A DNA stretch of 64,000 nt from Bradyrhizobium liaoningense (GCF_018130785.1 NZ_JAFCJT010000003.1:248001-312000), one strand, 5' to 3'; numbered from the stretch's first letter, positions 45,621 through 54,051 are shown. The notes: generated from the letters alone by a model not told the origin. Program-made: numbers and translations.

Positions 45621-45868
45621 GGTGACAGTGCACTTAACTACCCCCCTTCCTCTCCGTTGACGGGCCACCAACTCACCCAACGATGTCAATCTCATGAAGC
45701 GCGCACCACTCGCGGAGCGCTTGCTCCGTGGCGTTCTCTTGGAACGCATACCAAATTACGGTGACAGTGCATTTAATTCGTCTGCTCTCATGGGGGTCAT
45801 GTCGTGAGAGATAAGTGCACTGTCACCGCAATTTCATCATAAGAGCTAAGTGCACTGTCGCCGCAATT
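45621..45868. repeat. Cluster of four inverted REP-like repeats
   Basis: GGTGACAGTGCACTTAA occurs at 45621-45637 and, with one change, at 45760-45776. The reverse complement TTAAGTGCACTGTCACC-type word occurs at 45812-45833 and 45847-45868 (TAAGTGCACTGTCRCCGCAATT). Two copies point each way. Such sequences accompany REP-associated (Y1/RAYT) transposases; none is complete here, so this is a leftover or a non-autonomous cluster. Confidence 0.7.
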
Positions 45869-46268
45869 GTGCCCTGCGTCAGCCAGGGACGCGTTGCGCG
45901 TGATGAATGCGGTGCGCGCCGACCCTGGCTTCGAAGTTGCGTCTCGCATCACTCACCGACGTCCCACGCTAGATCGTCGCTTTCCGCAAGTCGCGATGGC
46001 TCGCTGCCGAAGGCGGCTGGCTCTGATCGCGCACTGTCTTCGACCATTGATGAACTTGGTTCAGCACCGAGTGCACGATAACCGGCCTAGTCGGATCGTC
46101 GGATCGGGTCCAGATGGCGATCATCCGCTGACGAGCGCGGTCAGGAAAACCCGACATGGCAATGTGGCAGGACACACCTGACACTCCAAAAGCTGCTCGA
46201 TCGGCGGGTGCCGCACCTGTGCAACGTCGCGACCAGGACGCTGCATCATCCCGAGAAAGAGAACCTGC
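45869..46268. other. Gene-poor stretch after the REP cluster
   Basis: Nothing convincing in these 400 bases. Several frames are open, but none reads like a protein for its full length or has a clear ribosome binding site. It may contain decayed coding sequence. The promoter of the isochorismatase-like gene probably lies at its right end. Confidence 0.4.
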
Positions 46269-46928
46269 ATGAGCATCAAAGCGATCGCAAAGCCCGCGAG
46301 AACACTTCTGAGCCCGAATGATCACGCGTTGATCCTGATCGATCATCAGTCGCAAATGGCATTCAATACCAAGTCGATCGATATCACCATATTGCGTACG
46401 AATGTCGCGATTCTCGCTCAGGCGGCGAAGGCTTTCAAAGTCCCGACGATCATCACGACGATTTCGAAGGATACCTTCGCTGGTCCATTGTTCAGTGAAA
46501 TCACCGATGCCTTTCCGAATGCGGAAGTCGCCGACCGCACGACCTCGAACGGCTGGGAGGACGAGGATCTCATCCGCCGCGTCAACGCCGTCGGCAGGGA
46601 CCGCCTTGTCATGTGCGGTCTTTGGACCTCCGTATGTTGCAATGGCCCCGTGTTGTCGGCGCTCGAGCAGGGCTATGAAGTCTATGTCGTTACGGATGCG
46701 TGCGGTGACTGCACGATCGAGGCGCACGAACGGGCGGTCGAGCGCATGATCCAGGCCGGTGCGCGTCCGATGACGTCGCTGGGTTATCTGCTGGAACTGC
46801 AGCGGGACTGGGCGCGTCTGGAGACCTACGACCTCACCGTCGGCATCGCCAAGCAGTACGGTGGCCCCTTCGGCGTCGGCCTCCAGTATGCCAAAGCGAT
46901 GTTCCAAAGCCACGTCGACAAGGCTTGA
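46269..46928 (+). CDS. Isochorismatase-family cysteine hydrolase (YcaC-like)
   Basis: A 219-residue Rossmann-like cysteine hydrolase. The catalytic Asp is in ALILIDHQSQMAF (Asp25) and the nucleophile in MCGLWTSVCCNGPVLSALEQ (Cys123 or Cys124); GYEVYVVTDACGDCTIEAHE is the closing conserved motif. The sequence is nearest to YcaC-type hydrolases, whose substrates are not established, rather than to isochorismatase or nicotinamidase. It starts ATG at 46269 after GAGAACCTGC and sits just right of the foreign-looking patch. Confidence 0.9.
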   Translation: MSIKAIAKPARTLLSPNDHALILIDHQSQMAFNTKSIDITILRTNVAILAQAAKAFKVPTIITTISKDTFAGPLFSEITDAFPNAEVADRTTSNGWEDEDLIRRVNAVGRDRLVMCGLWTSVCCNGPVLSALEQGYEVYVVTDACGDCTIEAHERAVERMIQAGARPMTSLGYLLELQRDWARLETYDLTVGIAKQYGGPFGVGLQYAKAMFQSHVDKA

Positions 46929-46989
46929 ACTCGCACAATCCCGATCGCGCAGACAAGGTTGATCCATCCCCTTTGGCGTCAAATGAACG

Positions 46990-47020
46990 GCGCTCGCATC
47001 CGCTGCGAGGATGCGAGCGC
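46990..47020. terminator. Bidirectional hairpin between convergent genes
   Basis: GCGCTCGCATCC and GGATGCGAGCGC form a perfect 12-bp stem with a 7-base loop, midway between the isochorismatase-like gene and the convergent hypothetical gene. No T-run on either side. Confidence 0.7.
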
Positions 47021-47064
47021 GTGCCGATCGGGCTGCGATGGACCGCGGTAGATATCATTCCAAC

Positions 47065-48195
47065 TCACAGCGCTTCGAGCGCCTCGCGCGACGGAGCGAT
47101 CGGCAGCCAGTCCGGGATGCGGCGCTTGGCGAGCCAGTAGGGCCGCCACAGCGACGTCCAGTGTCCGCGGTCGAGCGGTGCCGTGCCCCAGTCGTATTGC
47201 CTCATGTCGATGTGCGACAGATCGTGCTTGTGAAGCCATTGGCGAGCGGCCCACCACAATTCGCGCGAGGCCTCGACATTGCCGGGCCCTTTGAGCTCGA
47301 CGAGGTTCGGCAGCGGATCGCGAAAGCGGCGGGCAATCCGCAACGTCGCGACCCTCTCGCCGTCCTTGCGGACGCTCCAGAGCCGCGACTGATTGTGTGC
47401 GAGGCTGTTGCCAAAGGTTCTGAGGCAATTCCGCATCGCCTTCGCCTCTGCGGCGATGGCGGAAGTCGAATCCAGCGGCATGAATTCGTAGCTCGCCATC
47501 CGGCCGGGCCGCAGCCACATGTCGGCGATCGGCAGGCGGCCGAGGTTGGCGTGCAGGGCAACGACCGTTCGCCAATCGTTTGCGGCCGAACGTGCGGCAT
47601 CGATGCGCAGATCGGGGGTCCACGGACGCTCGATCAGATCGTGCCCCAATGTGGCGGGCTGAGACGAAAACCACGCCCAGAGACAGAGCTGCCGCAACCG
47701 CGCAGTTTTCACACGCTGCGGCTCGCGGACGAACTCGCGCGCGACCCACGCCGCCATCGGCTCATGCGCGAGCGCGGCGGCGTCAGCGAGCAGCTGAAGC
47801 CATGCCGGCGCCAGCTTCGGAGAGCGCGGCAGGTGGTTGGCGATTTGCCGGCGAAACAGTTCACCGTCGGGCAATCGCGGGATCGGGCGCTCGAACGCTT
47901 CGGGAGGAAGCTTGCGCAGCCACATGGGTAGATCCGCAAATGCGGCGACCTGCGCGAGGGCGGCGCCATCGATCACGCACGCAATGGCGCGCGCGGGATC
48001 GAGCCGGGCTCGCGGAACGGCCAGCGCGAAGAGCAGCGCGGGAAAGCTCGCGGCGAGATCGGCCAGGCGCGGGTGCCGCGCGGCCCGGGCACGTACAGCA
48101 CCCTGGCAACGTGGATGGTATCGCCGAAGCCTGCGTTCAAGCAGGTCGGAATGACCGGCCACCTGACGAGGGGCCGGCAGGAGATTGGATGTCAT
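47065..48195 (-). CDS. Large hypothetical protein (PcfJ-like features)
   Basis: A 376-residue Arg/Ala/Leu-rich soluble protein. The most conserved-looking part is the C-terminal half: EAKAMRNCLRTFGNSLAHNQ, RLWSVRKDGERVATLRIARR, and LVELKGPGNVEASRELWWAA. A Cys in a AMxNCLxxF context followed by a W-S-V/L-R strand recalls the PcfJ-like proteins of plasmids, so a distant relationship is possible but not shown. ATG at 48195 (MTSNLLPAP) chosen; the frame is open for 24 codons upstream. A leader with a short open frame and hairpin precedes it. Confidence 0.7.
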   Translation of the reverse strand: MTSNLLPAPRQVAGHSDLLERRLRRYHPRCQGAVRARAARHPRLADLAASFPALLFALAVPRARLDPARAIACVIDGAALAQVAAFADLPMWLRKLPPEAFERPIPRLPDGELFRRQIANHLPRSPKLAPAWLQLLADAAALAHEPMAAWVAREFVREPQRVKTARLRQLCLWAWFSSQPATLGHDLIERPWTPDLRIDAARSAANDWRTVVALHANLGRLPIADMWLRPGRMASYEFMPLDSTSAIAAEAKAMRNCLRTFGNSLAHNQSRLWSVRKDGERVATLRIARRFRDPLPNLVELKGPGNVEASRELWWAARQWLHKHDLSHIDMRQYDWGTAPLDRGHWTSLWRPYWLAKRRIPDWLPIAPSREALEAL

Positions 48196-48557
48196 GACAA
48201 TAGGTTCGCGATCGCGCGCCGACAGGCCGCGGCAGATTCGATGTGATGCCGAACGTTGTGGTCTCACCCGGGAATCGATCCCGGGCGGGGCGCGTCAAAT
48301 ATCGCGCGTCGAACCCGGGAAGCGTGCAGTCGTAGACATGGTCGCCTCCAAAACTGAAATTACGGGCATCCAATAGCTTGGCATTTGCGACTATGCAACC
48401 CGAGACTGCACCCCGCCTGCGCGTTTCAGGCAATAGCCTTGCGACGATATGCATGCTGCATCGGCATCAGCGGCGGTAGTCGTTCCCTCCAAAATCTGCA
48501 CTATGCGCTCCGCGCCTCCGGAGCTGCTGCCGGGTCTTCGGAGGTTCTGGCAATAGC
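48196..48557. other. Intergenic region with possible leader peptide and hairpin
   Basis: On the minus strand a 14-codon frame (48339 to 48295, MSTTARFPGSTRDI) has a strong ribosome binding site, TTTTGGAGGCGACC, and is followed by the perfect hairpin CCCGGGA-TCGAT-TCCCGGG (about 48267-48286). The 48195 gene starts about 70 bases further on. This arrangement could be a leader/attenuator. Otherwise no gene is seen; the promoter of the plus-strand amidohydrolase should lie near 48480-48560. Confidence 0.3.
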
Positions 48558-48572
48558 ATGCGGAGTGACGAC

Positions 48573-50063
48573 ATGAGCGGCTTGGTGATCTCTGGCGGAC
48601 GGGTGGTGGATCCCGCAAGCGGGATGGATGCCATTGGCGATGTGGCGGTGGTGGACGGCAAGATCGCGGCGGTCGGCACGGGCCTCGGCGGCGCCGAGCG
48701 GGAGATCGACGCGACCGGGCTCGTGGTCGCGCCCGGCTTCATCGATCTGCACGCGCACGGCCAGTCGATCCCGGCCGACCGCATGCAGGCGTTCGACGGC
48801 GTGACGACGACACTCGATCTCGAGGCCGGCGTGCTGCCGGTCGGGTCCTGGTATGAGCGCCAGGCGCGGAAGGGGCGCGTGCTCAACTACGGCGCTGCCA
48901 CTAACTGGGCCTTTGCGCGCATCGGCGCGATGACCGGCTCGAATGCGGAGAGCTCGCTGGAGGCGTTCGGCAACGCCATGCGCGACCGCCGCTGGATGGA
49001 CAACGTGGCGAGCGATGCGGAGGTCGCCGGCATCCTCGAGCGTCTCGCGCGCGGCCTGAACGAGGGCGGCATCGGCATCGGCATCTTGAACGCCTACGCG
49101 CCGGGCGCCGGCGTGCAGGAGCTGACGGCGGTCTGCCAGCTTGCCGCCAGGCAGGACGTGCCGACCTTCACCCACGTCGCCTACATGTCGCGCGTCGACC
49201 CTGAAAGTGCGGCGGAAGCCTATATCCGCCTGATAGGTTATGCCGGCGCCACCGGCGCACACATGCACATCTGCCATTTCAACTCGTCGAGCAAGACCGA
49301 CATCGAGCGCTGCCGCGTGCTGGTCGAAAAGGCGCAGGCGCAGGGCCTGCCGATCACGGTCGAAGCCTATCCCTACGGTACCGGCTCGACCGTGCTGGCG
49401 GCGGCCTTTTTCAGTGACCCGGAGTTCGTCGAGCGCAACGGCACGGGGTACGATTCCGTCCAGCGCGTGACCGACGGTCACCGCTTCCGCGATCGCGAGG
49501 AGCTGCTGAAGGCGCAGGCCGAAGAGCCGTCCTCGCTGGTGCTCTGGCACATCCTCGACACCGAGAACAATGCGCATCATCGCGATCTGCTCGACATGTC
49601 GGTGCTCTATCCCGGCGGCGCGATTGCGTCAGATGCGATGCCGTGGACGACGTCGGACGGCAAGACCTACACCGGCGATGCCTGGCCGCTGCCGGATGAC
49701 GCCACCTCGCATCCGCGCTCGGCTGGCTGCTTCACGAAGTTCATCCGCGAATGGGTGCGCGAGCGCAAATCCGTGTCGCTGCTGGAAGGCGTGCGCAAAT
49801 GCGCGCTGATCCCGGCGGAGATCCTGTCGCAAAGCACGCCCGCGATGCGCGCCAAGGGCCGCCTCGCCAAGGACGCCGATGCCGACATCGTCGTGCTCGA
49901 CTACGAAAAGCTCAGCGACCGCGCGACCTTCACGGCGATGAACCGCCCATCGGAAGGCGTGCGGCATCTGATCGTCAGCGGCCAGCCTCTGATCAGCGAT
50001 GGCGTGCTGGACGTGGCAGCGCGACCCGGCCGTCCTGTGCGCCGCCCCGTCGTCGAGGGCTGA
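48573..50063 (+). CDS. D-aminoacylase-like amidohydrolase
   Basis: A 496-residue metal-dependent amidohydrolase of the N-acyl-D-amino-acid deacylase group. The small beta domain (LVISGGRVVDPASGMDAIGD) and the metal site APGFIDLHAHGQ open the TIM barrel; HMHICHFNSSSKTDIERCRV contains further His ligands and IASDAMPWTTSDG the catalytic Asp. The usual carbamylated-Lys or Cys bridging position is not obvious to me. ATG at 48573 (MSGLVISGG) has GGAG upstream and is preferred over 48558. The CobW-like GTPase gene starts 5 bases after its stop. Confidence 0.88.
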   Translation: MSGLVISGGRVVDPASGMDAIGDVAVVDGKIAAVGTGLGGAEREIDATGLVVAPGFIDLHAHGQSIPADRMQAFDGVTTTLDLEAGVLPVGSWYERQARKGRVLNYGAATNWAFARIGAMTGSNAESSLEAFGNAMRDRRWMDNVASDAEVAGILERLARGLNEGGIGIGILNAYAPGAGVQELTAVCQLAARQDVPTFTHVAYMSRVDPESAAEAYIRLIGYAGATGAHMHICHFNSSSKTDIERCRVLVEKAQAQGLPITVEAYPYGTGSTVLAAAFFSDPEFVERNGTGYDSVQRVTDGHRFRDREELLKAQAEEPSSLVLWHILDTENNAHHRDLLDMSVLYPGGAIASDAMPWTTSDGKTYTGDAWPLPDDATSHPRSAGCFTKFIREWVRERKSVSLLEGVRKCALIPAEILSQSTPAMRAKGRLAKDADADIVVLDYEKLSDRATFTAMNRPSEGVRHLIVSGQPLISDGVLDVAARPGRPVRRPVVEG

Positions 50064-50067
50064 TCCC

Positions 50068-50997
50068 ATGCCGGTCCCCATTCTCCTGGTGACGGGCTTT
50101 TTGGGGGCGGGCAAGACGACGGTCGTGAACCGTCTGCTGGCGAACGCGGAGGGACGGCGGATCGCGGCAATCGTCAACGATTTCGGCGCGATCAACATCG
50201 ACGCGGAGCTGATCGCGGGTGCGAGCGACGGCGTGGTCAGCCTCGCCAATGGTTGCATCTGCTGCTCGCTCGAAGGCGATCTCCTGCGCACGCTCTCGAC
50301 GCTGCTTCGGCGCGATCTGAAGCCCGAATATATCGTCATCGAGACCAGCGGCGTCGCCGATCCCGCCGACATCGTCCGCAACCTGATGGACCCCGTGATC
50401 CTGCGCGAGGCGCCGCTGGAGACGGTGCTCTGCGTGATGGATGCGGCGGCATCGACGGCTGCCCTGGATGATGCGCTCCACCGTTCGCAATTGCGCGTCG
50501 CCGATATCGTGGCGCTGAGCAAGCTGGATCTGGCGGATGAGGGGGCCGGCGCGCGGATGCGCGAGGCCATCCGCGCGCAGCGCGTCCCTGCCGTGGTGGT
50601 CGATGCGAAACACGGCGAGATTCCGTCCGCGCTGCTGTTTCCCGCGAATGTCGACCGCGCGCCCACGCCGCGCGAGCCAGGGCCGCGACGGCCGTCCGAG
50701 GAGCGCTTCGAGACGCTGAGCTGGGCCTCGGACCAGCCGCTGTCGCTGCCGCGCCTGCAACAGGCGATCGGCCATCTTGCGCCAAAGCTTGCGCGTGCAA
50801 AAGGCCTGTTCGAGACCGTCGAGCAACCCGGGCGCCAGATGGTGTTTCAGTTCGCGGCCGGCCGTGCGACGCTCGCGCCGGGCGATGCACCGGCGCAAGG
50901 CGTGCCGCGATCGCGGATCGTCTTCATCGCCGAGCTTGGCGTGCTCTCAAGGGCTGAGCTCGAGGGGATCATGGCGGCGTGTGTTGCACGTGAATAG
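50068..50997 (+). CDS. CobW/COG0523-family GTPase (metallochaperone-like)
   Basis: A 309-residue G3E-family GTPase. P-loop GFLGAGKT (10-17), the metal-binding CxCC motif in GCICC (63, 65, 66), ETSGVADPADIV, and the base-recognition motif ALSKLDLAD. A C-terminal CobW_C domain follows (RFETLSWASDQPLSLPRLQQ). Such proteins deliver metal to target enzymes. It lies 4 bases downstream of the amidohydrolase, a metal enzyme, so it may supply that protein; this is inference from the operon. Confidence 0.92.
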   Translation: MPVPILLVTGFLGAGKTTVVNRLLANAEGRRIAAIVNDFGAINIDAELIAGASDGVVSLANGCICCSLEGDLLRTLSTLLRRDLKPEYIVIETSGVADPADIVRNLMDPVILREAPLETVLCVMDAAASTAALDDALHRSQLRVADIVALSKLDLADEGAGARMREAIRAQRVPAVVVDAKHGEIPSALLFPANVDRAPTPREPGPRRPSEERFETLSWASDQPLSLPRLQQAIGHLAPKLARAKGLFETVEQPGRQMVFQFAAGRATLAPGDAPAQGVPRSRIVFIAELGVLSRAELEGIMAACVARE

Positions 50998-51112
50998 CGT
51001 GTGTCATCGATGTGCGCCGAACGAAATGCAGCATTGCCGTAACGCTGCGAGCCGCGTCTTCCAAAAGACAAAAATGCGCCAGAGTTTTCGATCCGCTTGA
51101 TCATGGAGTGAA

Positions 51113-51547
51113 ATGAGAATGAATCGATCAATCGGAGCTGCACTGCTCGCCGTTGCGCTGGCCTGGCCGCTCGATGCTACGATCCTGATGTCATCGGCGA
51201 GTGCGGAGCCGGTTGCCTCAGTCACCGATTTCAGCGCACAGCGGCATGGCGGCGGCGGTCACCGCCCGGGTGGCGGTCATCGTCCACCCGGCGCTCACCG
51301 GCCTCGTCCGCCCGCGGTGCGTCCGCCGATAGCTCACCGCCCGCCGGTCCACCGGCCGCATCGTCCCTGGGCTCGCCCGTCGCGCTATTCCTGGCGTCCC
51401 GGCGGCGCAATCGCCGCGGGTGCCGCGCTCGGCTTCGTCGCGGCAGCGACCGCCGCGGCTTGGGCCGGACAGCCGCCGGCGTCGAACCTGTGCTGGTACT
51501 ACACCGACTTCACGCGAACCCAGGGCTTCTGGGATACGTGTCCGTAA
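51113..51547 (+). CDS. Small exported His/Pro/Arg-rich protein
   Basis: A 144-residue protein. An N-terminal signal peptide (SIGAALLAVALAWPLDATIL, then SSASAEP) leads to a low-complexity stretch of GGGHRP/RPP repeats (about 42-85), a hydrophobic Ala-rich segment (GAIAAGAALGFVAAATAAAW) and a short C-terminal tail with two Cys (LCWYYTDFTRTQGFWDTCP). This pattern is common among small Bradyrhizobium envelope proteins of unknown role. The His-rich part could bind metal. ATG 51113 or 51119. Confidence 0.8.
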   Translation: MRMNRSIGAALLAVALAWPLDATILMSSASAEPVASVTDFSAQRHGGGGHRPGGGHRPPGAHRPRPPAVRPPIAHRPPVHRPHRPWARPSRYSWRPGGAIAAGAALGFVAAATAAAWAGQPPASNLCWYYTDFTRTQGFWDTCP

Positions 51548-51576
51548 GCTCGAACCAGCCGAATCAGGTCACGGCC

Positions 51577-51954
51577 TCACGCAAACTGCGCGATGCCGTG
51601 GCCGACGGACCAGTTCTCCGCGGGCGCATCGAGCACATTCACGAACACGTCCTCGGGCCGGATGCCCGGGTTTTCGCCGAGCAGCTCCGCGATCCGCCGG
51701 TACAGCGCCTTCTTCTGCTCAGGGGTGCGCGAAGCGAACACGGTGATCTGGATCAGCACGGCGTCGTCGCTGCGCTTGACGCCATAGGCATTGCCGCAGC
51801 GGAAGTTCGAGGCGTCATGCTCGCTGATGGTCATGAACTCGTCGCCCTCGGGCACGTTCAGCGCCTCGCGCATGGCGCGGTACAAACCATCGAGGATCGC
51901 CTGCCGGTAGGCTTCCGGTTTGCCGGCGCGCATCGAGACGTGAAGGAGAGGCAT
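51577..51954 (-). CDS. Tautomerase-family protein
   Basis: A 125-residue protein of the 4-oxalocrotonate tautomerase/MIF superfamily. The N-terminal Pro required for catalysis follows the initiator Met (MPLLHVSMRAGKPEAYRQAI). The second half reads VLIQITVFASRTPEQKKALY and PEDVFVNVLDAPAENWSVGH. Start fixed at 51954 because only this puts Pro at position 2. Divergent from a TetR gene, with two operator copies between, so it is probably the regulated gene. Confidence 0.9.
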   Translation of the reverse strand: MPLLHVSMRAGKPEAYRQAILDGLYRAMREALNVPEGDEFMTISEHDASNFRCGNAYGVKRSDDAVLIQITVFASRTPEQKKALYRRIAELLGENPGIRPEDVFVNVLDAPAENWSVGHGIAQFA

Positions 51955-52055
51955 GAGCTGGTCCCTTTTGGCATGCGAGCCTGATCGGCCAGAGCGCACG
52001 CAAGCGCCGGCGGTTGGGCCCATTGACGGAACGGGCTATCAATTCCAATTAGTTT

Positions 52056-52097
52056 TTGACACGATGTCGAGAAAACACGTTATTGACATCGTGTCAA
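52056..52097. promoter_or_regulatory. Two adjacent TetR operator copies
   Basis: TTGACATCGTGTCAA (52083-52097) is a perfect palindrome with arms TTGACA/TGTCAA. TTGACACGATGTCGA (52056-52070) is a near-match. The two are also inverted to each other (TTGACACGATGTC and GACATCGTGTCAA, 13 bases each). They lie between the divergent tautomerase and TetR genes. Confidence 0.75.
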
Positions 52098-52124
52098 ATA
52101 TTTTTGCGGGCAAAGGAGCAGGAT

Positions 52125-52724
52125 TTGAGGCCGCGCGAATTCGACCACGACGATGTCCTGCGCATCGCGTTCGACCAGTTTTGGCGCAAGGGCGTGCGCG
52201 GCACGTCGCTGTCGGACATCGCGCGCGATGCCGGCGTTCAGCGCGGCAGCCTGTACAACGCGTTCGGCAGCAAGGAGGCGCTGTTCCTCCAGGCCTATGA
52301 GCGTTATGCGGGCGATTATCTCCTCGCCCTGCAAAAGGCGCTCGGCGCGGGCTCGTTGCGAAAACGCCTCACCACGTTCTTCGAGTTGACCATCACCAAC
52401 TTCCGCTCGGGCTCGCCGCCACGGGGATGTCCGACCACGCGCGGATTGATGGAGCTCGGCGCGGCCGAAGGAGATGGCTTGGATGAAGACGCGCGTCAGG
52501 CTTTTGCGGGCCTCATCTCGCGCATCACCATGCTTGTTCAAGAGACGTTGGCGGCAGGCGCAGAGCGCGGTGAGTTCAATGGCAATCCTGCGGCCGCAGC
52601 GCTGCACATCATCACGGTGACGCGCGGCCTTGGAGTGCTCGAACGTGCCTTCGGCGACGAGCCGCAGCTGCGCAAGATCGCGGCTCACACCATCGATCTC
52701 GTGCTCGGCAAGAAGGGCGGTTAG
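52125..52724 (+). CDS. TetR/AcrR-family regulator
   Basis: A 199-residue repressor. The N-terminal helix-turn-helix reads VLRIAFDQFWRKGVRGTSLS, DIARDAGVQRGSLYNAFGSK, the classic TetR signature; the C-terminal ligand domain has RGCPTTRGLMELGA and belongs to the group with a conserved CxxxR turn. No ATG suits; TTG at 52125 follows AAAGGAGCAGGA and gives LRPREFDHDD, so TTG is the likely start. It should bind the two palindromes upstream and control itself and the tautomerase. Confidence 0.9.
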   Translation: MRPREFDHDDVLRIAFDQFWRKGVRGTSLSDIARDAGVQRGSLYNAFGSKEALFLQAYERYAGDYLLALQKALGAGSLRKRLTTFFELTITNFRSGSPPRGCPTTRGLMELGAAEGDGLDEDARQAFAGLISRITMLVQETLAAGAERGEFNGNPAAAALHIITVTRGLGVLERAFGDEPQLRKIAAHTIDLVLGKKGG

Positions 52725-52866
52725 GTCAGGCCGCAAAACGACGACCCCAGCGGTGGTGATCCCTGGGGCCGTCTGGAGGTTTTATGGAGGGCATCGAGCA
52801 CTGCGTCTCCATGGCGATGTTGATAGCGCAAGGTCGCTTGAGATGCGACTAGAACCCATCAAAGCG

Positions 52867-53340
52867 TCAGCACAAGGCGAGCGCGTTGACCGCGCGCGTC
52901 GTCGCGATCTCGTTCTCGTTGCCGACGAACTGGCAAACGACAGACTCGAGTTCGCCCGGCTGCTTGCTTCGCGCGACCGCCAACAGTCGCATCAATTCCG
53001 CCTCGTCCTTCGACAGGCGCCGGCACGACGGCGGCATGAAGCACAGTTCGCACGGCCGGCCGCTGCGCAGGATCCTGACGAGCGCGGCGGCGCGCGCCAC
53101 CAGCAGCGGACTGTCGGCGATGCCCGGCGCCTCGTCGGCGAAGCGATAGGCCGCTTCCCAGCAGTCGGAGGCGCCGGTCGCATAGGCCGCTCCGATGAAC
53201 CGGAACAGCGACAGCGCGACGCGGGAAAATTCATCGTAGCTCTCGACGCATGGACGCGTCGCAAGCGCGGCCTGGAGCGGACAGAGCGGCGACTGGCCGG
53301 CTTCCTGGACTGGCGCAGAACCGCACGTATCGTGGAGCAT
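52867..53340 (-). CDS. Hypothetical protein with Cys motifs, second of a pair
   Basis: A 157-residue soluble, mainly helical-looking protein with ten or more Cys: early SAPVQEAGQSPLCPLQAALA, a central GRPCELCFMPPSCRRLSKDE and a late SVVCQFVG. The CxxC...C arrangement could bind zinc or iron. I do not recognise a family. It begins 11 bases after the stop of the neighbouring Cys-containing gene, so they form a unit. Confidence 0.65.
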   Translation of the reverse strand: MLHDTCGSAPVQEAGQSPLCPLQAALATRPCVESYDEFSRVALSLFRFIGAAYATGASDCWEAAYRFADEAPGIADSPLLVARAAALVRILRSGRPCELCFMPPSCRRLSKDEAELMRLLAVARSKQPGELESVVCQFVGNENEIATTRAVNALALC

Positions 53341-53351
53341 GAATGGTCTCG

Positions 53352-53852
53352 TCAGTGCAGCGTGGGACTTCCGACCAGCCAGCTCTTCATCATCATCGTC
53401 CGGTCACGGTCGAAAGATTGAACGTGTCGATCGGGCAGGATGAGGCCAGCCATGCGGAAGATCGTTGCAAGCCCTCGCACCGGTGCGAGCGCCCAATCGG
53501 CACCGACCGGCGGCAACCAGCTCTCGAACTGTTCGCGCGCGACATCGATGCGCTCCTGCTGTGCCGCGGCGATGGCGTGCAGGATTCCGTGCTCGCTATC
53601 GGACATCTTCGGACAGGTAGGGCAATGAACCTCGATGGCCGTATGCGCCGTGCACGCAAAGATCTCGATGATGGATTCCAGCGAAGGTACGGCGTCGCCG
53701 ACGCGGAAATGGTCGTACACTTGCTGGATATCGGCCGCGGTCGGAACCGCGGTCCCGCTGCGTGCCTTGGCCCGAAATCCCCAGATGAAGAGCCGCTCCG
53801 CGGCGCACAGCGCGGGAAGGTCGAGCGTCCTGGTGTGTGTCGATTGATGCAT
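53352..53852 (-). CDS. Hypothetical protein with CPTCP motif, first of a pair
   Basis: A 166-residue soluble protein: LPALCAAERLFIWGFRAKAR, GDAVPSLESIIEIFACTAHT, IEVHCPTCPKMSDSEHGILH, WALAPVRGLATIFRMAGLIL. The AIEVHCPTCPKMSDSE segment looks like a metal or disulfide site. No family recognised. GGAGG lies 6 bases before the ATG. A second frame with its own ribosome binding site (GGGAGC) starts at 53986 and overlaps the 5' end, beginning MCRALLEDLDIGLRGVDLRE; it may be a leader or a frameshifted former N-terminus. Confidence 0.65.
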   Translation of the reverse strand: MHQSTHTRTLDLPALCAAERLFIWGFRAKARSGTAVPTAADIQQVYDHFRVGDAVPSLESIIEIFACTAHTAIEVHCPTCPKMSDSEHGILHAIAAAQQERIDVAREQFESWLPPVGADWALAPVRGLATIFRMAGLILPDRHVQSFDRDRTMMMKSWLVGSPTLH

Positions 53853-54051
53853 GGAGCCTCCAACTGTTGGCTGCGCGCACGCCCCGGCCGGCGCAAAAAG
53901 ATTTGCGCCGATCGTTCGGTCAGGGGCTCGCGCAAGTCAACGCCGCGAAGGCCGATATCGAGGTCTTCTAGAAGCGCGCGGCACATTGGAAGCTCCCTGT
54001 TTGGAGCTATTCCAAAACAGACACGAAATGTCGACGAATTCTAAAGTGTGC

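Noticed and set aside
45621..45868. CRISPR array.
   Set aside because: The four repeats are in mixed orientation with unequal spacing, and no cas genes are present; REP-like repeats explain them better.
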